Shown here piece by piece: positions 37,066-47,609 of a stretch of DNA of 64,000 nucleotides; position 1 is the first letter of the stretch, and each line of letters begins with the position of its first letter. Source of the DNA: Nguyenibacter vanlangensis (GTDB taxonomy: Bacteria; Pseudomonadota; Alphaproteobacteria; Acetobacterales; Acetobacteraceae); contig NZ_CP152276.1 in NCBI RefSeq assembly GCF_038719015.1, forward strand, positions 3,358,501-3,422,500, in the 5' to 3' direction. The notes below the pieces were generated by a model that did not search any database, was not told the DNA's origin, and worked only from the letters and a program-made list of their open reading frames with translations. The position numbers and the translations under genes are program-made.

Positions 37066-38370
37066 TCAAGCATCGGTATGGGCGAAGACCGGCTTTCCGG
37101 CCTTCCAGGTGCCCAGCACCCGCCCCTCCAGCGCCCGCCCGTCGAAGGGCGTGTTCTGTGCCTTGCCGGGCATGCGGTCGGCCTCGACGCGCCAGGCGCG
37201 TTCCGGGTCGAACAGGCACAGGTCCGCCGCCGCCCCGTCGGACAGGGTACCGGCCCTGCTGCGCAGCAGGGCGGCCGGCCGGTGGGTCAGCAGGCCCAGC
37301 GCCTCGATCATCGGCAGCGCACCGCCATGGACCTGCGCCAGGGTCACCGCCAGCAGGGTCGCCAGCCCGGTTCCCCCCGGCGACGCCACGGCAAAGGGCT
37401 GGCGCTTGTCGTCGGCATCGCAGGGCGCGTGGTCGGACGCGATGGCGTCGATCGTCCCGTCGGCCAGCGCCGCGCACACTGCTTGCCGGTCGGCCTCTCC
37501 CCGCAGCGGCGGCGACAGCTTGGCATAGGTGCGGAAATCGCCGATCGCGGTCTCGTTCAGGTCGAAATAGGGCGGCGCGGTGTCGCAGGTCACGCGCAGC
37601 CCGCGCGCCTTCGCCGCGCGGATCAGCTCCAGACCCTCGGCGGTCGAGACATGGCAGAAATGCAGCCGACCCCGCGTCAGTTCGGCCAGGCGCAGGTCGC
37701 GGGCGATCATGATCGCCTCGGCCGCCGCCGGAATGCCCGGCAGGCCCAGCCGGGTCGCCAGTTCGCCGTCGGTGGCGCAACCGCCTCGGGCCAGGGCCGG
37801 CTCCTCAGGGTGCTGGACGACCAGCGCGTCGAACCCGCGCGCATAGGTCAGGGCCAGGCGCATCATCCGCGTGTCGGCCAGCGCGCGCGGCCCGTCGGTG
37901 AAGGCGATCGCCCCGGCCTCATGCAGCAGGCCGATCTCGGCCATCTCCGCGCCCTCGCACTGCCGGGTCAGCGCGCCATAGGGCAGGATCGACACCATGC
38001 CCGTTTCCTCGCCGCGTGCGCGCAGGTGGCGCACCAGTGCCGGGTCGTCGGTCGCCGGCTGGCTGTTGGGCAGCACCGCCATGGTGGTGATGCCCCCGGC
38101 CGCCGCCGCCCGCGCCGCCGACAGCACGGTTTCACGATATTCGAACCCCGGCTCGCCGATCGCCACGCGCATGTCGACCAGCCCCGGGCACAGGATCGCG
38201 CCGCCCCCGTCGATCACCCGCGCGCCCTCGGGGGCGCCCTCGGCCGCCGGCAGGTCGATCCCGGCGATCACCCCGCCGCGCACCAGCAGCCGGCCGGGCC
38301 GGTCCAGCCCCCGCGCCGGGTCGATCAGGCGCACATTCTCGAAAATCGTGGCGTCTATTGCGGCGTTCAC
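37066..38370 (-). CDS. pyrC: Dihydroorotase-like protein, probably non-catalytic
   Basis: Amidohydrolase of 434 residues of the class-I dihydroorotase family, partner of PyrB. The usual metal motif D-x-H-x-H-x-R-E-P-G reads [10 protein letters not shown], so both zinc-binding His and the substrate-binding Arg are missing. Other family marks remain: His in [15 protein letters not shown] and ASDHAPCD. In some bacteria such PyrC-prime/PyrX proteins do not catalyse but hold aspartate carbamoyltransferase together; that role is likely here. It overlaps pyrB by four bases (ATGA) and precedes plsY. Confidence 0.85.
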   Translation of the reverse strand: MNAAIDATIFENVRLIDPARGLDRPGRLLVRGGVIAGIDLPAAEGAPEGARVIDGGGAILCPGLVDMRVAIGEPGFEYRETVLSAARAAAAGGITTMAVLPNSQPATDDPALVRHLRARGEETGMVSILPYGALTRQCEGAEMAEIGLLHEAGAIAFTDGPRALADTRMMRLALTYARGFDALVVQHPEEPALARGGCATDGELATRLGLPGIPAAAEAIMIARDLRLAELTRGRLHFCHVSTAEGLELIRAAKARGLRVTCDTAPPYFDLNETAIGDFRTYAKLSPPLRGEADRQAVCAALADGTIDAIASDHAPCDADDKRQPFAVASPGGTGLATLLAVTLAQVHGGALPMIEALGLLTHRPAALLRSRAGTLSDGAAADLCLFDPERAWRVEADRMPGKAQNTPFDGRALEGRVLGTWKAGKPVFAHTDA

Positions 38371-39332
38371 GGGGCATCTCCGGCACGCGACAGCAGGTCC
38401 AGCACGGCCATGCGCACGGCGACCCCCATTTCCACCTGCTCGCGGATCGCGCTCTGGTCGGAATCGGCGACGCGGCTGTCGATCTCGACGCCGCGATTCA
38501 TCGGGCCCGGATGCATGACCAGCGCCTGCGGACGGGCCACCGCCAGCCGCTTGTGATCCAGGCCATAGAAGCGGAAATATTCGCGCGCGCTGGGCACCTG
38601 GCCGCCGCTCATGCGCTCGCGCTGCATGCGCAGCATCATCACCACGTCGGCGTCGCGCAGCCCGTCTTCCATCGTGTAGTGCACATCCACCCCCAGGGCG
38701 CCGATCGCGCCGGGGATCAGGGTCGGTGGCCCGACCACCCGCACCCTCGCCCCCATCGCCGTCAGCAGGTGGATGTTCGACCGCGCCACCCGGCTATGGC
38801 TGACATCGCCGCAGATCGCTACCGTCAGCCCGTGCAGCGTGCCGAAATGCCGCCGGATCGTCAGTGCATCCAGCAGCGCCTGGGTCGGATGCTCGTGCGT
38901 GCCGTCGCCGGCATTCACCACGCTGGCCTCGACCTTGCGGGCCAGCAGCGCCGGTGCGCCCGACTGCGAATGCCGCACCACCAGCAGGTCGGTGCGCATG
39001 GCGTTCAGCGTCGCCGCCGTATCCAGCAGCGTCTCGCCCTTGTTCACCGACGAACTGGCCACCGTCATGTTGACCACGTCCGCGCCCAGCCGCTTGCCCG
39101 CCAGCTCGAACGAGGTCCGCGTGCGGGTGCTGTCCTCGAAGAACAGGTTGATCACGGTGCGCCCGCGCAGCCGGTCGCGCGGCGTCTTGCGCGACCGGTT
39201 CATCAGGGCATAGCTCTCGGCCAGGTCCAGGAACGGCTCGATACGGCTGGGATGCATGCCCTGCACGCCCAGCAGATGCCGCGCATGCTGCGCGAAGAAC
39301 CGTGGCGGTGCGGCGCGCGGGGCGTCGTTCAT
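38367..39332 (-). CDS. pyrB: Aspartate carbamoyltransferase catalytic subunit
   Basis: Enzyme of 321 residues making carbamoyl-aspartate in pyrimidine synthesis. Carbamoyl-phosphate-binding [16 protein letters not shown], the [11 protein letters not shown] loop, [14 protein letters not shown] and the C-terminal [12 protein letters not shown] are all present. The start at 39332 overlaps the gltX stop by four bases. No regulatory PyrI is encoded nearby, so it probably works in the dodecameric complex with the dihydroorotase-like PyrC that follows. Confidence 0.95.
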   Translation of the reverse strand: MNDAPRAAPPRFFAQHARHLLGVQGMHPSRIEPFLDLAESYALMNRSRKTPRDRLRGRTVINLFFEDSTRTRTSFELAGKRLGADVVNMTVASSSVNKGETLLDTAATLNAMRTDLLVVRHSQSGAPALLARKVEASVVNAGDGTHEHPTQALLDALTIRRHFGTLHGLTVAICGDVSHSRVARSNIHLLTAMGARVRVVGPPTLIPGAIGALGVDVHYTMEDGLRDADVVMMLRMQRERMSGGQVPSAREYFRFYGLDHKRLAVARPQALVMHPGPMNRGVEIDSRVADSDQSAIREQVEMGVAVRMAVLDLLSRAGDAP

Positions 39333-40747
39333 CGGGCGACTGCCCCGATCCGGGCCATCACCTCGTCCCGCCCCAGCGCGGCCAGCGTCGCGTCGATGCC
39401 AGGCGAGGTCGTGGTGCCCGTCATCGCCGCGCGCACCGGCTGCGCGACCTGGCCCAGCTTGTGGCCGTGATGCTCGGCGAAGCGCCGCAGCGCCGCGTCG
39501 ATGGCCGGCGCGTCGAACGGCTCGATCACCGCCAGGTCGCGGGCCAGCAGCCCCAGCATCTCCCTGGCCTCCGGCGTCAGCAGCTTCTCGGCCTTGGCAT
39601 CGCACTCCAGCGGCACGTGCCGGCCCAGGAAGGCCGCGCTGTCGGCCAGGTCCACCAGCGTCCTCGCCCGTTCCTTCAGTCCCGGCATCAGTTGCAGGAT
39701 GCGCGCCCGCACCGTGTCGTCCAGCGTCACCCCCGGCCGGCCGGCCAGGCGGGCGGCCACCTCCTCGGTCAGCCGCGCATCCTCCGCCTGACGCAGCCAG
39801 ACGCCGTTCAGGTGCTGCAGCTTGACGTAATCCATGCGCGACGCCGACCGCCCGACGCCATCCAGGTCGAACAGGCGGATCTGCTCCTCGCGCGACAGGA
39901 TCTCGGCATCGCCGTGGCCCCAGCCCAGGCGCAGCAGGTAATTGTTCAGCGCCTCGGGCAGGTATCCCATGTCGCGGAATTCCACCACCGACTGCGCGCC
40001 GTGCCGCTTGGACAGCTTGGCGCCGTCGGGCCCGTGGATCAGCGGCAGATGCGCGAAGGCAGGCAGCTCCCAGCCCATGGCGCGATAGATCATCGCCTGG
40101 CGGAAACTGTTGGTCAGGTGGTCGTCGCCGCGGATGACGTGGGTGATGTCCATGTCATGGTCATCCACTACCACCGCCAGTTGATAGACCGGGGTACCGT
40201 CGCCGCGCAGGATGATCATGTCGTCCAGTTCGGCATTCGCCACGCGGACCTCGCCCTGCACCAGGTCGTGGATGACCGTCTCGCCCTCGCGCGGGGCGCG
40301 GATGCGCACCGTGAAGGGTGCGCCCGGCGGCGCCTCGGCCGGGTCGCGGTCGCGCCAATAGCCGTTATAGCGCGGCGGCTTGCCCTCGGCAGCGGCCTGC
40401 TCGCGCATCTGCTGCAGTTCTTCGGGCGTACAGAAACAGCGATAGGCCAAACCCTGCGCCAGCAGGTGATGCGCCACCTCGGCATGGCGGGCCTGACGCG
40501 TGGACTGAAAGACCGGCGCCTCGTCCGGGGTAAGCCCCATCCAGGCCAGCCCGTCGAACAGCACGTCCACCGCCTGCTGGGTCGAACGTTCGCGGTCCGT
40601 ATCCTCGATGCGCAGCAGGAACTTGCCGCCATGGTGACGGGCATAAAGGAAGTTGAACAGGGCGGCGCGGGCGTTGCCGATATGCAGCAATCCCGTCGGG
40701 CTGGGTGCGAAGCGCGTACGAACGGTCATGAGCCGGGTCCATACCAT
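39329..40747 (-). CDS. gltX: Glutamyl-tRNA synthetase
   Basis: Class-I aminoacyl-tRNA synthetase of 472 residues charging tRNA-Glu (and often tRNA-Gln in alphaproteobacteria). The HIGH motif is in [19 protein letters not shown] and the KMSKS-type motif in [13 protein letters not shown]. The start at 40747 has a correctly spaced GCGGAG. The ATG at 40729 ([13 protein letters not shown]) would match many homologues but has no ribosome-binding site. Many Acetobacteraceae carry two gltX copies; which one this is cannot be told here. It is the first gene of the nine-gene minus-strand operon. Confidence 0.94.
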   Translation of the reverse strand: MVWTRLMTVRTRFAPSPTGLLHIGNARAALFNFLYARHHGGKFLLRIEDTDRERSTQQAVDVLFDGLAWMGLTPDEAPVFQSTRQARHAEVAHHLLAQGLAYRCFCTPEELQQMREQAAAEGKPPRYNGYWRDRDPAEAPPGAPFTVRIRAPREGETVIHDLVQGEVRVANAELDDMIILRGDGTPVYQLAVVVDDHDMDITHVIRGDDHLTNSFRQAMIYRAMGWELPAFAHLPLIHGPDGAKLSKRHGAQSVVEFRDMGYLPEALNNYLLRLGWGHGDAEILSREEQIRLFDLDGVGRSASRMDYVKLQHLNGVWLRQAEDARLTEEVAARLAGRPGVTLDDTVRARILQLMPGLKERARTLVDLADSAAFLGRHVPLECDAKAEKLLTPEAREMLGLLARDLAVIEPFDAPAIDAALRRFAEHHGHKLGQVAQPVRAAMTGTTTSPGIDATLAALGRDEVMARIGAVAR

Positions 40748-40841
40748 GGGATGTCTCCGCCATACAGGGGGTGCGCCCGGCTGGTGCTTCTCCCGACGGG
40801 CGCATCTTCTGCAACCCGCCTGCCGGGGCTAGTCTGTCCGG

Positions 40842-43073
40842 GTGGAACAGCGGGCGGGCAAAGGCGGGGTGACGGACGCAACCGGCAGGCAGGATTGCAC
40901 CAAGCCATGGCTCGCGCGCCAGCTTCTGGCCGAACGGACGCGGCTGGCGCTCTGGCTGCCGGTGGGGCTGGGGCTGGGCATCGCGGGCTATTTCATGCTG
41001 CGGCAGGAACCGGGGCGGCCGGCAATGCTGGCCGTGCTGCTGCTGGCCGTGGCCATGGCGGGCTGGATCGCGCGGCGCCCGGCCGACCTGGTACCCCGGC
41101 TGGCCGGCGGCGCGGTCGCGGCGATCGCGCTGGGGTTCGTCGCGTCATGGGTTGATGCGCACCGCCGGCCGCCGCTGCCCGACCTGCCGCGCCGTGCCAG
41201 TATCGTGACCGGCCGCATCGCCGCCGTCACCCTGCTGCCGCCCCGTTTACCGCCGTCCCACTCGTCATTGCATCCATCGGGGCATCCATCAGGGCATCCA
41301 TCAGGGCATCCGTCGGGGCACCCGGCAGGCGATGCCGAGCCGGCCATCCGGCGGCTGGACCTGGCGGATGCGGTGCTGGACGATGCGATCGATGACGGCA
41401 TGCCGCCCTTGCGCCGTATCCTGCGCGTGCGGGTGCGGCCGGACGACCCGGCGGCGCTGGTGCCGGGCATGACGGTACGGGTGCGCGCGCTGTTGCGCCC
41501 GCCGCCGCCGCCCGCCTGGCCGGGCGGCCCCGACGGTCAGCGCCGAGCTTGGTTCGATGGCAGCGCCGGCAGCGGCACCGCCCTGGGCCTGGTGCAATCC
41601 GCAGGGCCGCCGGTGCCGCCGCGCAGGGTGGACGTCCTGCTGGAATCGCTGCGCGAATGCGTGGTGGCGCGGATCCTGCGCGTGCTGCCCGGCGCGCCGG
41701 GCGGGGTGGCGGCCGCCATTCTGACCGGGTCGGCCGCCGCCATGCCGCAATCCGACCGCGACGCCTTCGCCGATGCCGGGCTGGCGCACTTGCTGGCGGT
41801 CGCGGGGCTGCATCTGGGCATCGTCATGGGGGTGGCGATGACGGCCGCGCGGCTGGCGCTGGCCTGTTCCGAACGGGCCAGCCTGTACTGGCCCTGCCGG
41901 CAGATCGCGGCCCTGGCCGCCCTGGCGTCAGGCGGGGCCTACGTCCTGCTGACCGGCGCGCATCTGCCGGCAGTGCGCAGCCTGACCATGGCCGCGCTGG
42001 TGGCGCTGGCGATCATCACCGGCCGCCGTGCCGTCTCGATGCGCGGGCTGGCGGTGGGGGCGACCCTGCTGCTGCTGGCCGGTCCGGCGGACCTGCTCGA
42101 GGCTCCGCTGCAGATGTCGCTCGCCGCCGTGATGGGCCTGGCCGCGGGGTTCGAGGCCGCGCGTCCGCTGCTCGCGCGGCTGGCTGACGGACCCGGCTGG
42201 TGGCGCCATGCCGCGCGCCACGGCGCGCAATTGCTGCTGGCCAGCCTGTTCGCCGGGGGCGCCACCGTGCCGGTGGTCATGGCGCATTTCGGCACGCTGC
42301 AACCCTGGTTCGTGCTGGCCAACCTGCTGGCGGTGCCGCTGATGGCGGTGTGGATCCTGCCCCTCGGGCTGTTGGCCCTGGCGCTGATGCCCCTGGGGGG
42401 CGAACCCCTGGCGCTGGTGCCGATGGGCTGGGGCATCCGGCTGGTGCTGGCCCTGGCGCATGGGGTGTCCGGCTGGCCGGCGGCGCGGGTCATGGTGCCT
42501 GCCATGCCGGCCTGGGGGCTGGCGGCCTGGCTGCTGGGCCTGTGCTGGCTGTGTTTGTGGACACGGCGCTGGCGCTGGCTTGGGGCGGCGCCGCTGTTGC
42601 TGGCACTGGCCGCGCCGTTCCTGATCGCGCGGCCCGACCTGCTGCTCTCGCCCGACGGGCGGGTGCTGGCGGTGCGCGACGGCGCGGTGCTGCGGATCGG
42701 CCCGCGCCCGGGCGCCGACATGCCGGTCGAACGCGACTGGCAACAGGCGCTTGCCCTGTCGCTTGCCCCGCTGGACTGCCCTGGCGGCGCCTGTCGCATG
42801 GGCGCCGTCGCGCTACGCCTTGCGGCGGCGGCCGGCGTCGATTGCGCGGGCGGCGCCGTGCTGGTCACGCTGGTGCCGCTGGACGATGCGCACTGCCCGG
42901 GCGTTCGCACCCTCGACGGGCTGACGGCCTGGCAGGACGGCGCCCAGGCCGTCTTCCTGCACGGCGACAAGGTCGAAATCGTCTCGGACCGGCAGACCCG
43001 TGGGGCGCGGCCCTGGGTGCTGGGGCCGGGCCAGCATGGCCTGCCCACCCTGCCGCTCGCCCGGCGGGAATAG
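40842..43073 (+). CDS. comEC: ComEC/Rec2 DNA-uptake channel
   Basis: Inner-membrane protein of 743 residues expected to pass single-stranded DNA into the cytoplasm during transformation. It starts with GTG at 40842. There is an N-terminal DUF4131-type membrane/OB segment (about residues 35-240) and then the Competence domain with the conserved AVAGLHLGIVMG and LTGAHLPAVRSLTMA. About ten helices can be drawn. The C-terminal metallo-beta-lactamase domain of classical ComEC is lacking, as in many alphaproteobacterial forms. A run of HPSG repeats occurs near residues 144-163. It is divergent from gltX. Confidence 0.88.
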   Translation: MEQRAGKGGVTDATGRQDCTKPWLARQLLAERTRLALWLPVGLGLGIAGYFMLRQEPGRPAMLAVLLLAVAMAGWIARRPADLVPRLAGGAVAAIALGFVASWVDAHRRPPLPDLPRRASIVTGRIAAVTLLPPRLPPSHSSLHPSGHPSGHPSGHPSGHPAGDAEPAIRRLDLADAVLDDAIDDGMPPLRRILRVRVRPDDPAALVPGMTVRVRALLRPPPPPAWPGGPDGQRRAWFDGSAGSGTALGLVQSAGPPVPPRRVDVLLESLRECVVARILRVLPGAPGGVAAAILTGSAAAMPQSDRDAFADAGLAHLLAVAGLHLGIVMGVAMTAARLALACSERASLYWPCRQIAALAALASGGAYVLLTGAHLPAVRSLTMAALVALAIITGRRAVSMRGLAVGATLLLLAGPADLLEAPLQMSLAAVMGLAAGFEAARPLLARLADGPGWWRHAARHGAQLLLASLFAGGATVPVVMAHFGTLQPWFVLANLLAVPLMAVWILPLGLLALALMPLGGEPLALVPMGWGIRLVLALAHGVSGWPAARVMVPAMPAWGLAAWLLGLCWLCLWTRRWRWLGAAPLLLALAAPFLIARPDLLLSPDGRVLAVRDGAVLRIGPRPGADMPVERDWQQALALSLAPLDCPGGACRMGAVALRLAAAAGVDCAGGAVLVTLVPLDDAHCPGVRTLDGLTAWQDGAQAVFLHGDKVEIVSDRQTRGARPWVLGPGQHGLPTLPLARRE
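41271..41329 (+). repeat. 12-bp tandem repeat inside comEC
   Basis: Nearly five in-frame copies of a 12-base unit (CATCCATCAGGG and variants) encode HPSG four times and HPAG once. Copy number can change without shifting the frame. Confidence 0.85.
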
Positions 43074-43112
43074 TCCGGGACGGATAGCCGGCAATGGGCA
43101 GGCGGCAGAGCT

Positions 43113-43811
43113 TCAGGGTGGCGTCAGCACCTTGCCGGTATATTGGCAGGGTTCCTGCGCCGGGCAGCGCCAGCATTCGGGCCGCCGCGCCTTGCAGACA
43201 TAGCGCCCGTGCAGGATCAGCCAATGATGCGCCGGGCGCAGCAGCGGCGCCGGGATTCGCGCCACCAGTTGGTCCTCGACTGCGCGCGTGGTCTTGCCCG
43301 GCGCCAGCCCGGTGCGGTTGCCGATGCGGAAGATATGCGTATCCACCGCCATCGTGCTGTCGCCGAACGCCACGTTCATCACCACGTTCGCGGTCTTGCG
43401 CCCCACGCCGGGCAGCGCCTCCAGCGCCGCGCGGTCACGCGGGACGCGCCCGTCATACCGGTCCAGCAATGTCTGCGACAGGGTTATGACGTTGCGCGCC
43501 TTGGTGCGCCACAGGCCGATCGACCGGATATGCGCCCCGACTCCATCCTCGCCCAATGCCACCATCGCGGCCGGGTCAGGCGCGTCGCGGAACAGGCCCC
43601 GCGTCGCCCGGTTGACCGACGCGTCGGTGGCCTGAGCCGACAGCACGACCGCGACCAGCAGCGTGTAGTCATCAACGAATTCCAGCTCGCTCTCGGCGTT
43701 GGGATGGGCCTCGGCCAGCAGCGTGATGAATCGTTCCACTTCCTTCAGCGTCATGCGGCGCTTGGCCCGCGCGGGGCGCGGCACCTTGACTGGGGTAAGG
43801 GGCTTGGTCAT
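43113..43811 (-). CDS. nth: Endonuclease III
   Basis: Base-excision repair DNA glycosylase/AP lyase of 232 residues removing oxidised pyrimidines. The helix-hairpin-helix is LEALPGVGRKTANVV with the catalytic Lys, the catalytic Asp is in TMAVDTHIFR, and the [4Fe-4S] ligands follow Cys-x6-Cys-x2-Cys-x5-Cys (CKARRPECWRCPAQEPC). The start at 43811 is favoured; 60 bases of open frame lie upstream. It is convergent with comEC. Confidence 0.94.
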   Translation of the reverse strand: MTKPLTPVKVPRPARAKRRMTLKEVERFITLLAEAHPNAESELEFVDDYTLLVAVVLSAQATDASVNRATRGLFRDAPDPAAMVALGEDGVGAHIRSIGLWRTKARNVITLSQTLLDRYDGRVPRDRAALEALPGVGRKTANVVMNVAFGDSTMAVDTHIFRIGNRTGLAPGKTTRAVEDQLVARIPAPLLRPAHHWLILHGRYVCKARRPECWRCPAQEPCQYTGKVLTPP

Positions 43812-43997
43812 GGGGTCTGGCCGTCCGTTCGATTCGGGCCCTTTTTTCCGCCGGGCAGCGGCGACAGGCAAGGGGCGACTTAAGGGTGGCGGTTGCTTTC
43901 ATCCAGCCGCGCGGCGATAGTCCGGGCCGTTGCAGGCGGCCCGCCGCATGCGGCCGGAACGGACGAAAGGATGGCCGACGGGACCGGCCGGGATATC

Positions 43998-45818
43998 ATG
44001 ACGGACACTGACTCCGCGCCCGCCCCCCGGGGCCGTGCGCGCAACGAATTTGTCGAAGTGCTGGGCTTCGTGATCCGGCGCTGGTCGCGCCATCCCGGCG
44101 CGCTGGCCTGGACGATGGCCGGCATCGCCGTCGCGACGGTGGCCGACGTGGTCACCCCGCTGCTGGCCGGCTGGATGGTCGACGACGTGGCGCGCGGCGG
44201 CGCGGTCGGGTCCCTGACGCCGGCGCTGGCCGCGGCCCGGCACGGCGTGCTGTGGACGCTGGGCGGGCTGGTGCTGCTCGGCCTGCTGGGTGTGGCGGGG
44301 CGGCGCATGTCCTATCTGGGCATCACCTTCCTGACGGCGCGGGTGATGCGCGGCATCGCCGAAACCGCCTTTGCCCGTGTGCAGCGTTTTTCCACCGACT
44401 GGCACGGCAACACCTTCGCCGGCTCGACGGTGCGGCGACTGACGCGCGGCATGTGGGCGGTCGATACGCTGGCGGACACGCTGATGCTGATGCTGCTGCC
44501 CAGCGTGCTGGTGCTGGCGGCCACGACCGTGGTGCTGGCCTGGCACTGGCCGTCGATGGGGCTGCTGCTGGGGCTCAGCTCGATCATGCTGGTGGCGATG
44601 TCCGCCTGGCTGACCCTGCATTATGTCGCGCCGTCCGCCCGGCTGGCCAATGCGTGGGATACGCGCATGGGCGCGGCCCTGGCCGACGCCGTCACCTGTA
44701 ACGCGGTGGTCAAGGCCTTCGGCGCCGAACGGCGCGAGGAAGCGCGCCTGTCCTGGATTCTCTCGCGCTGGCAGCGTCGCACCGAACGGTCCTGGGTGCG
44801 GGGCACCAATTCCGGAAACCTGCAGAACGTGGCCGCGCTGTTGATGCGCGTGGTGCTGATCGGCGCGGTGCTGGCGCTCTGGTGGCGCGGCCGGGCGGGG
44901 CCTGGCGACGTGGCCTATGTGCTGACGATGGTCTTCCTGGTGCAGGGCTATCTGCGCGATATCGGCCAGCAGATCTCGATGGTCCAGCGTTCGGTGAACG
45001 AGATGGAGGAACTGGTCGCGATCTATCGCTTGCCGCCCGGCGTGCAGGATCGGCCGGACGCCCCGCCGCTGCGCATCTCTCACGGCGCGATCCGCTTCGA
45101 CCAAGTCGGTTTCGGCTATCGCGGACAGCGCGGGCTGCTGTTCCGTGACCTGTCGATCGACATTCCCGCCGGCAGCCGCGTGGCCCTGGTCGGGCCCTCC
45201 GGCTCGGGCAAGACCACGTTGGTCAAGCTGGTGCAGCGCCTGTACGACGTGACCGACGGCCGGATCCTGATCGACGGCATCGATATCGCGACCGTCGCGC
45301 AATCCAGCCTGCGCAGCCAGATCGCGATCGTACAGCAGGAACCGGTGCTGTTTCACCGCTCGCTGGCTGAAAACATCGCCTATGGCCGGCCCGGCGCCTC
45401 GATGGCCGAGATCGAGGAAGCGGCACGCCAGGCCAATGCCGCCGGCTTCATCGGCCGCCTGCCCAAGGGCTATGCCACCATGGTGGGCGAACGCGGGGTC
45501 AAGCTGTCGGGCGGCGAACGCCAGCGCGTGGCCATCGCCCGCGCCTTCCTGGCCGACGCCCCGATCCTGATCTTCGACGAGGCCACGTCCAGCCTGGATT
45601 CGGAATCCGAAATCCTGGTGCAGGACGCGATGGAACGGCTGATGATCGGCCGGACGGTGCTGGTGATCGCCCACCGCCTGTCCACCGTCGTCGGGCTGGA
45701 CCGCATCCTGGTCTTCGCCCACGGCGAACTGCGCGAGGACGGCTCCCACGCCCAACTGATCGCGCGCGAAGGCGGCCTGTATCGCCGCCTCTTCGACCTG
45801 CAATCATTGGACGGATAA
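43998..45818 (+). CDS. ABC exporter, fused membrane and ATPase domains
   Basis: Half-size type-IV ABC exporter of about 606 residues, acting as a dimer. The six-helix membrane domain covers about residues 25-330. The nucleotide-binding domain has Walker A GPSGSGKTT, Q-loop IVQQEPVLFH, signature LSGGERQRVAIARA, Walker B ILIFDEATSSLDSES and the His switch IAHRLST. It resembles MsbA/LmrA-type lipid or drug exporters; the substrate cannot be inferred. The start is uncertain: ATG at 43998 follows GGGAT, and another in-frame ATG is at 43971. Confidence 0.88.
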   Translation: MTDTDSAPAPRGRARNEFVEVLGFVIRRWSRHPGALAWTMAGIAVATVADVVTPLLAGWMVDDVARGGAVGSLTPALAAARHGVLWTLGGLVLLGLLGVAGRRMSYLGITFLTARVMRGIAETAFARVQRFSTDWHGNTFAGSTVRRLTRGMWAVDTLADTLMLMLLPSVLVLAATTVVLAWHWPSMGLLLGLSSIMLVAMSAWLTLHYVAPSARLANAWDTRMGAALADAVTCNAVVKAFGAERREEARLSWILSRWQRRTERSWVRGTNSGNLQNVAALLMRVVLIGAVLALWWRGRAGPGDVAYVLTMVFLVQGYLRDIGQQISMVQRSVNEMEELVAIYRLPPGVQDRPDAPPLRISHGAIRFDQVGFGYRGQRGLLFRDLSIDIPAGSRVALVGPSGSGKTTLVKLVQRLYDVTDGRILIDGIDIATVAQSSLRSQIAIVQQEPVLFHRSLAENIAYGRPGASMAEIEEAARQANAAGFIGRLPKGYATMVGERGVKLSGGERQRVAIARAFLADAPILIFDEATSSLDSESEILVQDAMERLMIGRTVLVIAHRLSTVVGLDRILVFAHGELREDGSHAQLIAREGGLYRRLFDLQSLDG

Positions 45819-45867
45819 GGGCGGCTGGCGGCCCCGCCGATCACGTAGCCATAGATGGAACAGGCGC

Positions 45868-45899
45868 GTCTCGATCCGCGCTTCCACGCGGAGCGCAAC
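45868..45899 (-). repeat. Degenerate terminal repeat of CRISPR array 1
   Basis: A 32-base segment with the repeat layout (GTCTCGATCCGCGCTTCCA...) is separated by a 34-base spacer-like stretch (45900-45933) from the first intact repeat. It marks the oldest, leader-distal end of the array. Interestingly it resembles the array 2 repeat as much as that of array 1. Confidence 0.7.
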
Positions 45900-45933
45900 C
45901 GTCGAGTGGCGGGAAAGCCAGATCCCCGCCATG

Positions 45934-47426
45934 GTTTCAATCCACGCTCTCGTACGGAGAGCGACCGTATTTTTCCCACGAATTAGGCGCGTATGACATG
46001 TTTCAATCCACGCTCTCGTACGGAGAGCGACTAAAAGTAGTCACGTTTGCCATTAGAATAATACCTGTTTCAATCCACGCTCTCGTACGGAGAGCGACAA
46101 TCCGGGACCGGTCAGGATCACGGTGCCATCCGGTTTCAATCCACGCTCTCGTACGGAGAGCGACCCGCGACCGATAACCACGGCGCCGGATATGTCTGGT
46201 TTCAATCCACGCTCTCGTACGGAGAGCGACTGGCCTCGCGCGATGGCCACATTCTACCTGGCTGCGTTTCAATCCACGCTCTCGTACGGAGAGCGACCGT
46301 TCGAGGCGCCGTGCGAGGTGATCAACGACGCGTTTCAATCCACGCTCTCGTACGGAGAGCGACCCGTCGTTGCGGGTTTGCGGGAGGGCGCCTCTGTGTT
46401 TCAATCCACGCTCTCGTACGGAGAGCGACATGACCGCAATTGGCCGCGCAATCCTCGAAGCAGTTTCAATCCACGCTCTCGTACGGAGAGCGACGTCGGG
46501 GATACCGGGTTTTGGCAGCGCGGCGCCGTGTTTCAATCCACGCTCTCGTACGGAGAGCGACCCTATGGGTTTGTGCTCTATGCGTTCCCATGGGGGTTTC
46601 AATCCACGCTCTCGTACGGAGAGCGACGCTTTTCGAGCCACCTGCCCGCGTCGCTGAGAAGGTTTCAATCCACGCTCTCGTACGGAGAGCGACACCCGGC
46701 CGCAGCAACCAGTGCGGACTTGGCAACGGTTTCAATCCACGCTCTCGTACGGAGAGCGACGTTCCCGACGATGGAACATGATTTCGACATACCTGTTTCA
46801 ATCCACGCTCTCGTACGGAGAGCGACGGCATTGATGGCATCCTCATTGCCCATCAACTGGTGTTTCAATCCACGCTCTCGTACGGAGAGCGACCAGCAGC
46901 CGGGTTGCGCCCGGCGGCGGCGCTGCGGTTTCAATCCACGCTCTCGTACGGAGAGCGACGGATTGCCCCAGGACGGCGAATAGCCCTTCACGCCGTTTCA
47001 ATCCACGCTCTCGTACGGAGAGCGACGCCCGGGTCAGACTCGGCAGCCGGCCACAGCGCATCGTTTCAATCCACGCTCTCGTACGGAGAGCGACCCTTGA
47101 GGGGAGCCCTTGAGAGAACTGGAGCGATGTTTCAATCCACGCTCTCGTACGGAGAGCGACCAGCGATGGCGCTCTCTCTGGCTGCATGCGACGAGTTTCA
47201 ATCCACGCTCTCGTACGGAGAGCGACGAGCTCTCCCCTGTTTTCCGGGCGCTGGTGCGACGTTTCAATCCACGCTCTCGTACGGAGAGCGACCATAGTGG
47301 TCCAGACCTTCCATGCGGTTCTGATAGTTTCAATCCACGCTCTCGTACGGAGAGCGACGTGTATGATACTGCCCGCGCTGTGCAGGTGTTGGGTGTTTCA
47401 ATCCACGCTCTCGTACGGAGAGCGAC
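45934..47426 (-). CRISPR. CRISPR array 1 (type I-C), 23 repeats
   Basis: There are 23 identical 32-base repeats at about 66-base intervals, with 22 spacers of 33-36 bases. On the minus strand the repeat starts GTCGCTCTCC and ends GTGGATTGAAAC, the type I-C form with stem CGCTCTC/GAGAGCG. The crRNA precursor therefore reads from 47426 down, with the leader next to cas2. Spacers are all different, and none can be assigned to a phage without a search. Open frames that run through the array in both directions are products of the repeat periodicity. Confidence 0.97.
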
Positions 47427-47609
47427 ACCCTTTATGCTATCATCTTGTTCGGTCTTATAAAAACGGAACATTTGCGCGAAATGCATGGCGGTTAGTCCCC
47501 TGGCGAGACGGGCGAGCGCGTTCATATCAGTAAAGCATTGATCGCAAAAAGTATTCCGGCCGCGCGAACCGACCCGGTCCGGCGTGATCGCTTGTGGTTC
47601 GCGCGCACT
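47427..47609 (-). promoter_or_regulatory. Leader of CRISPR array 1
   Basis: A 183-base AT-richer region between cas2 and the first repeat. On the minus strand it holds TTCGCG (47480-47475), GTTTTT (47464-47459) and CAAGATGATAGC (47447-47436), ending nine bases before the repeat. Array 2 has the same motifs at the same spacing. Further out is the inverted repeat GCGCGAACC ... GGTTCGCGC (47562-47604, 25-base interior). Confidence 0.8.

Noticed and set aside
47562..47604. GCGCGAACC inverted repeat as a terminator of cas2
   Set aside because: A T run follows in array 1 only; the same element at the same distance precedes array 2 without one. A leader function is more economical.
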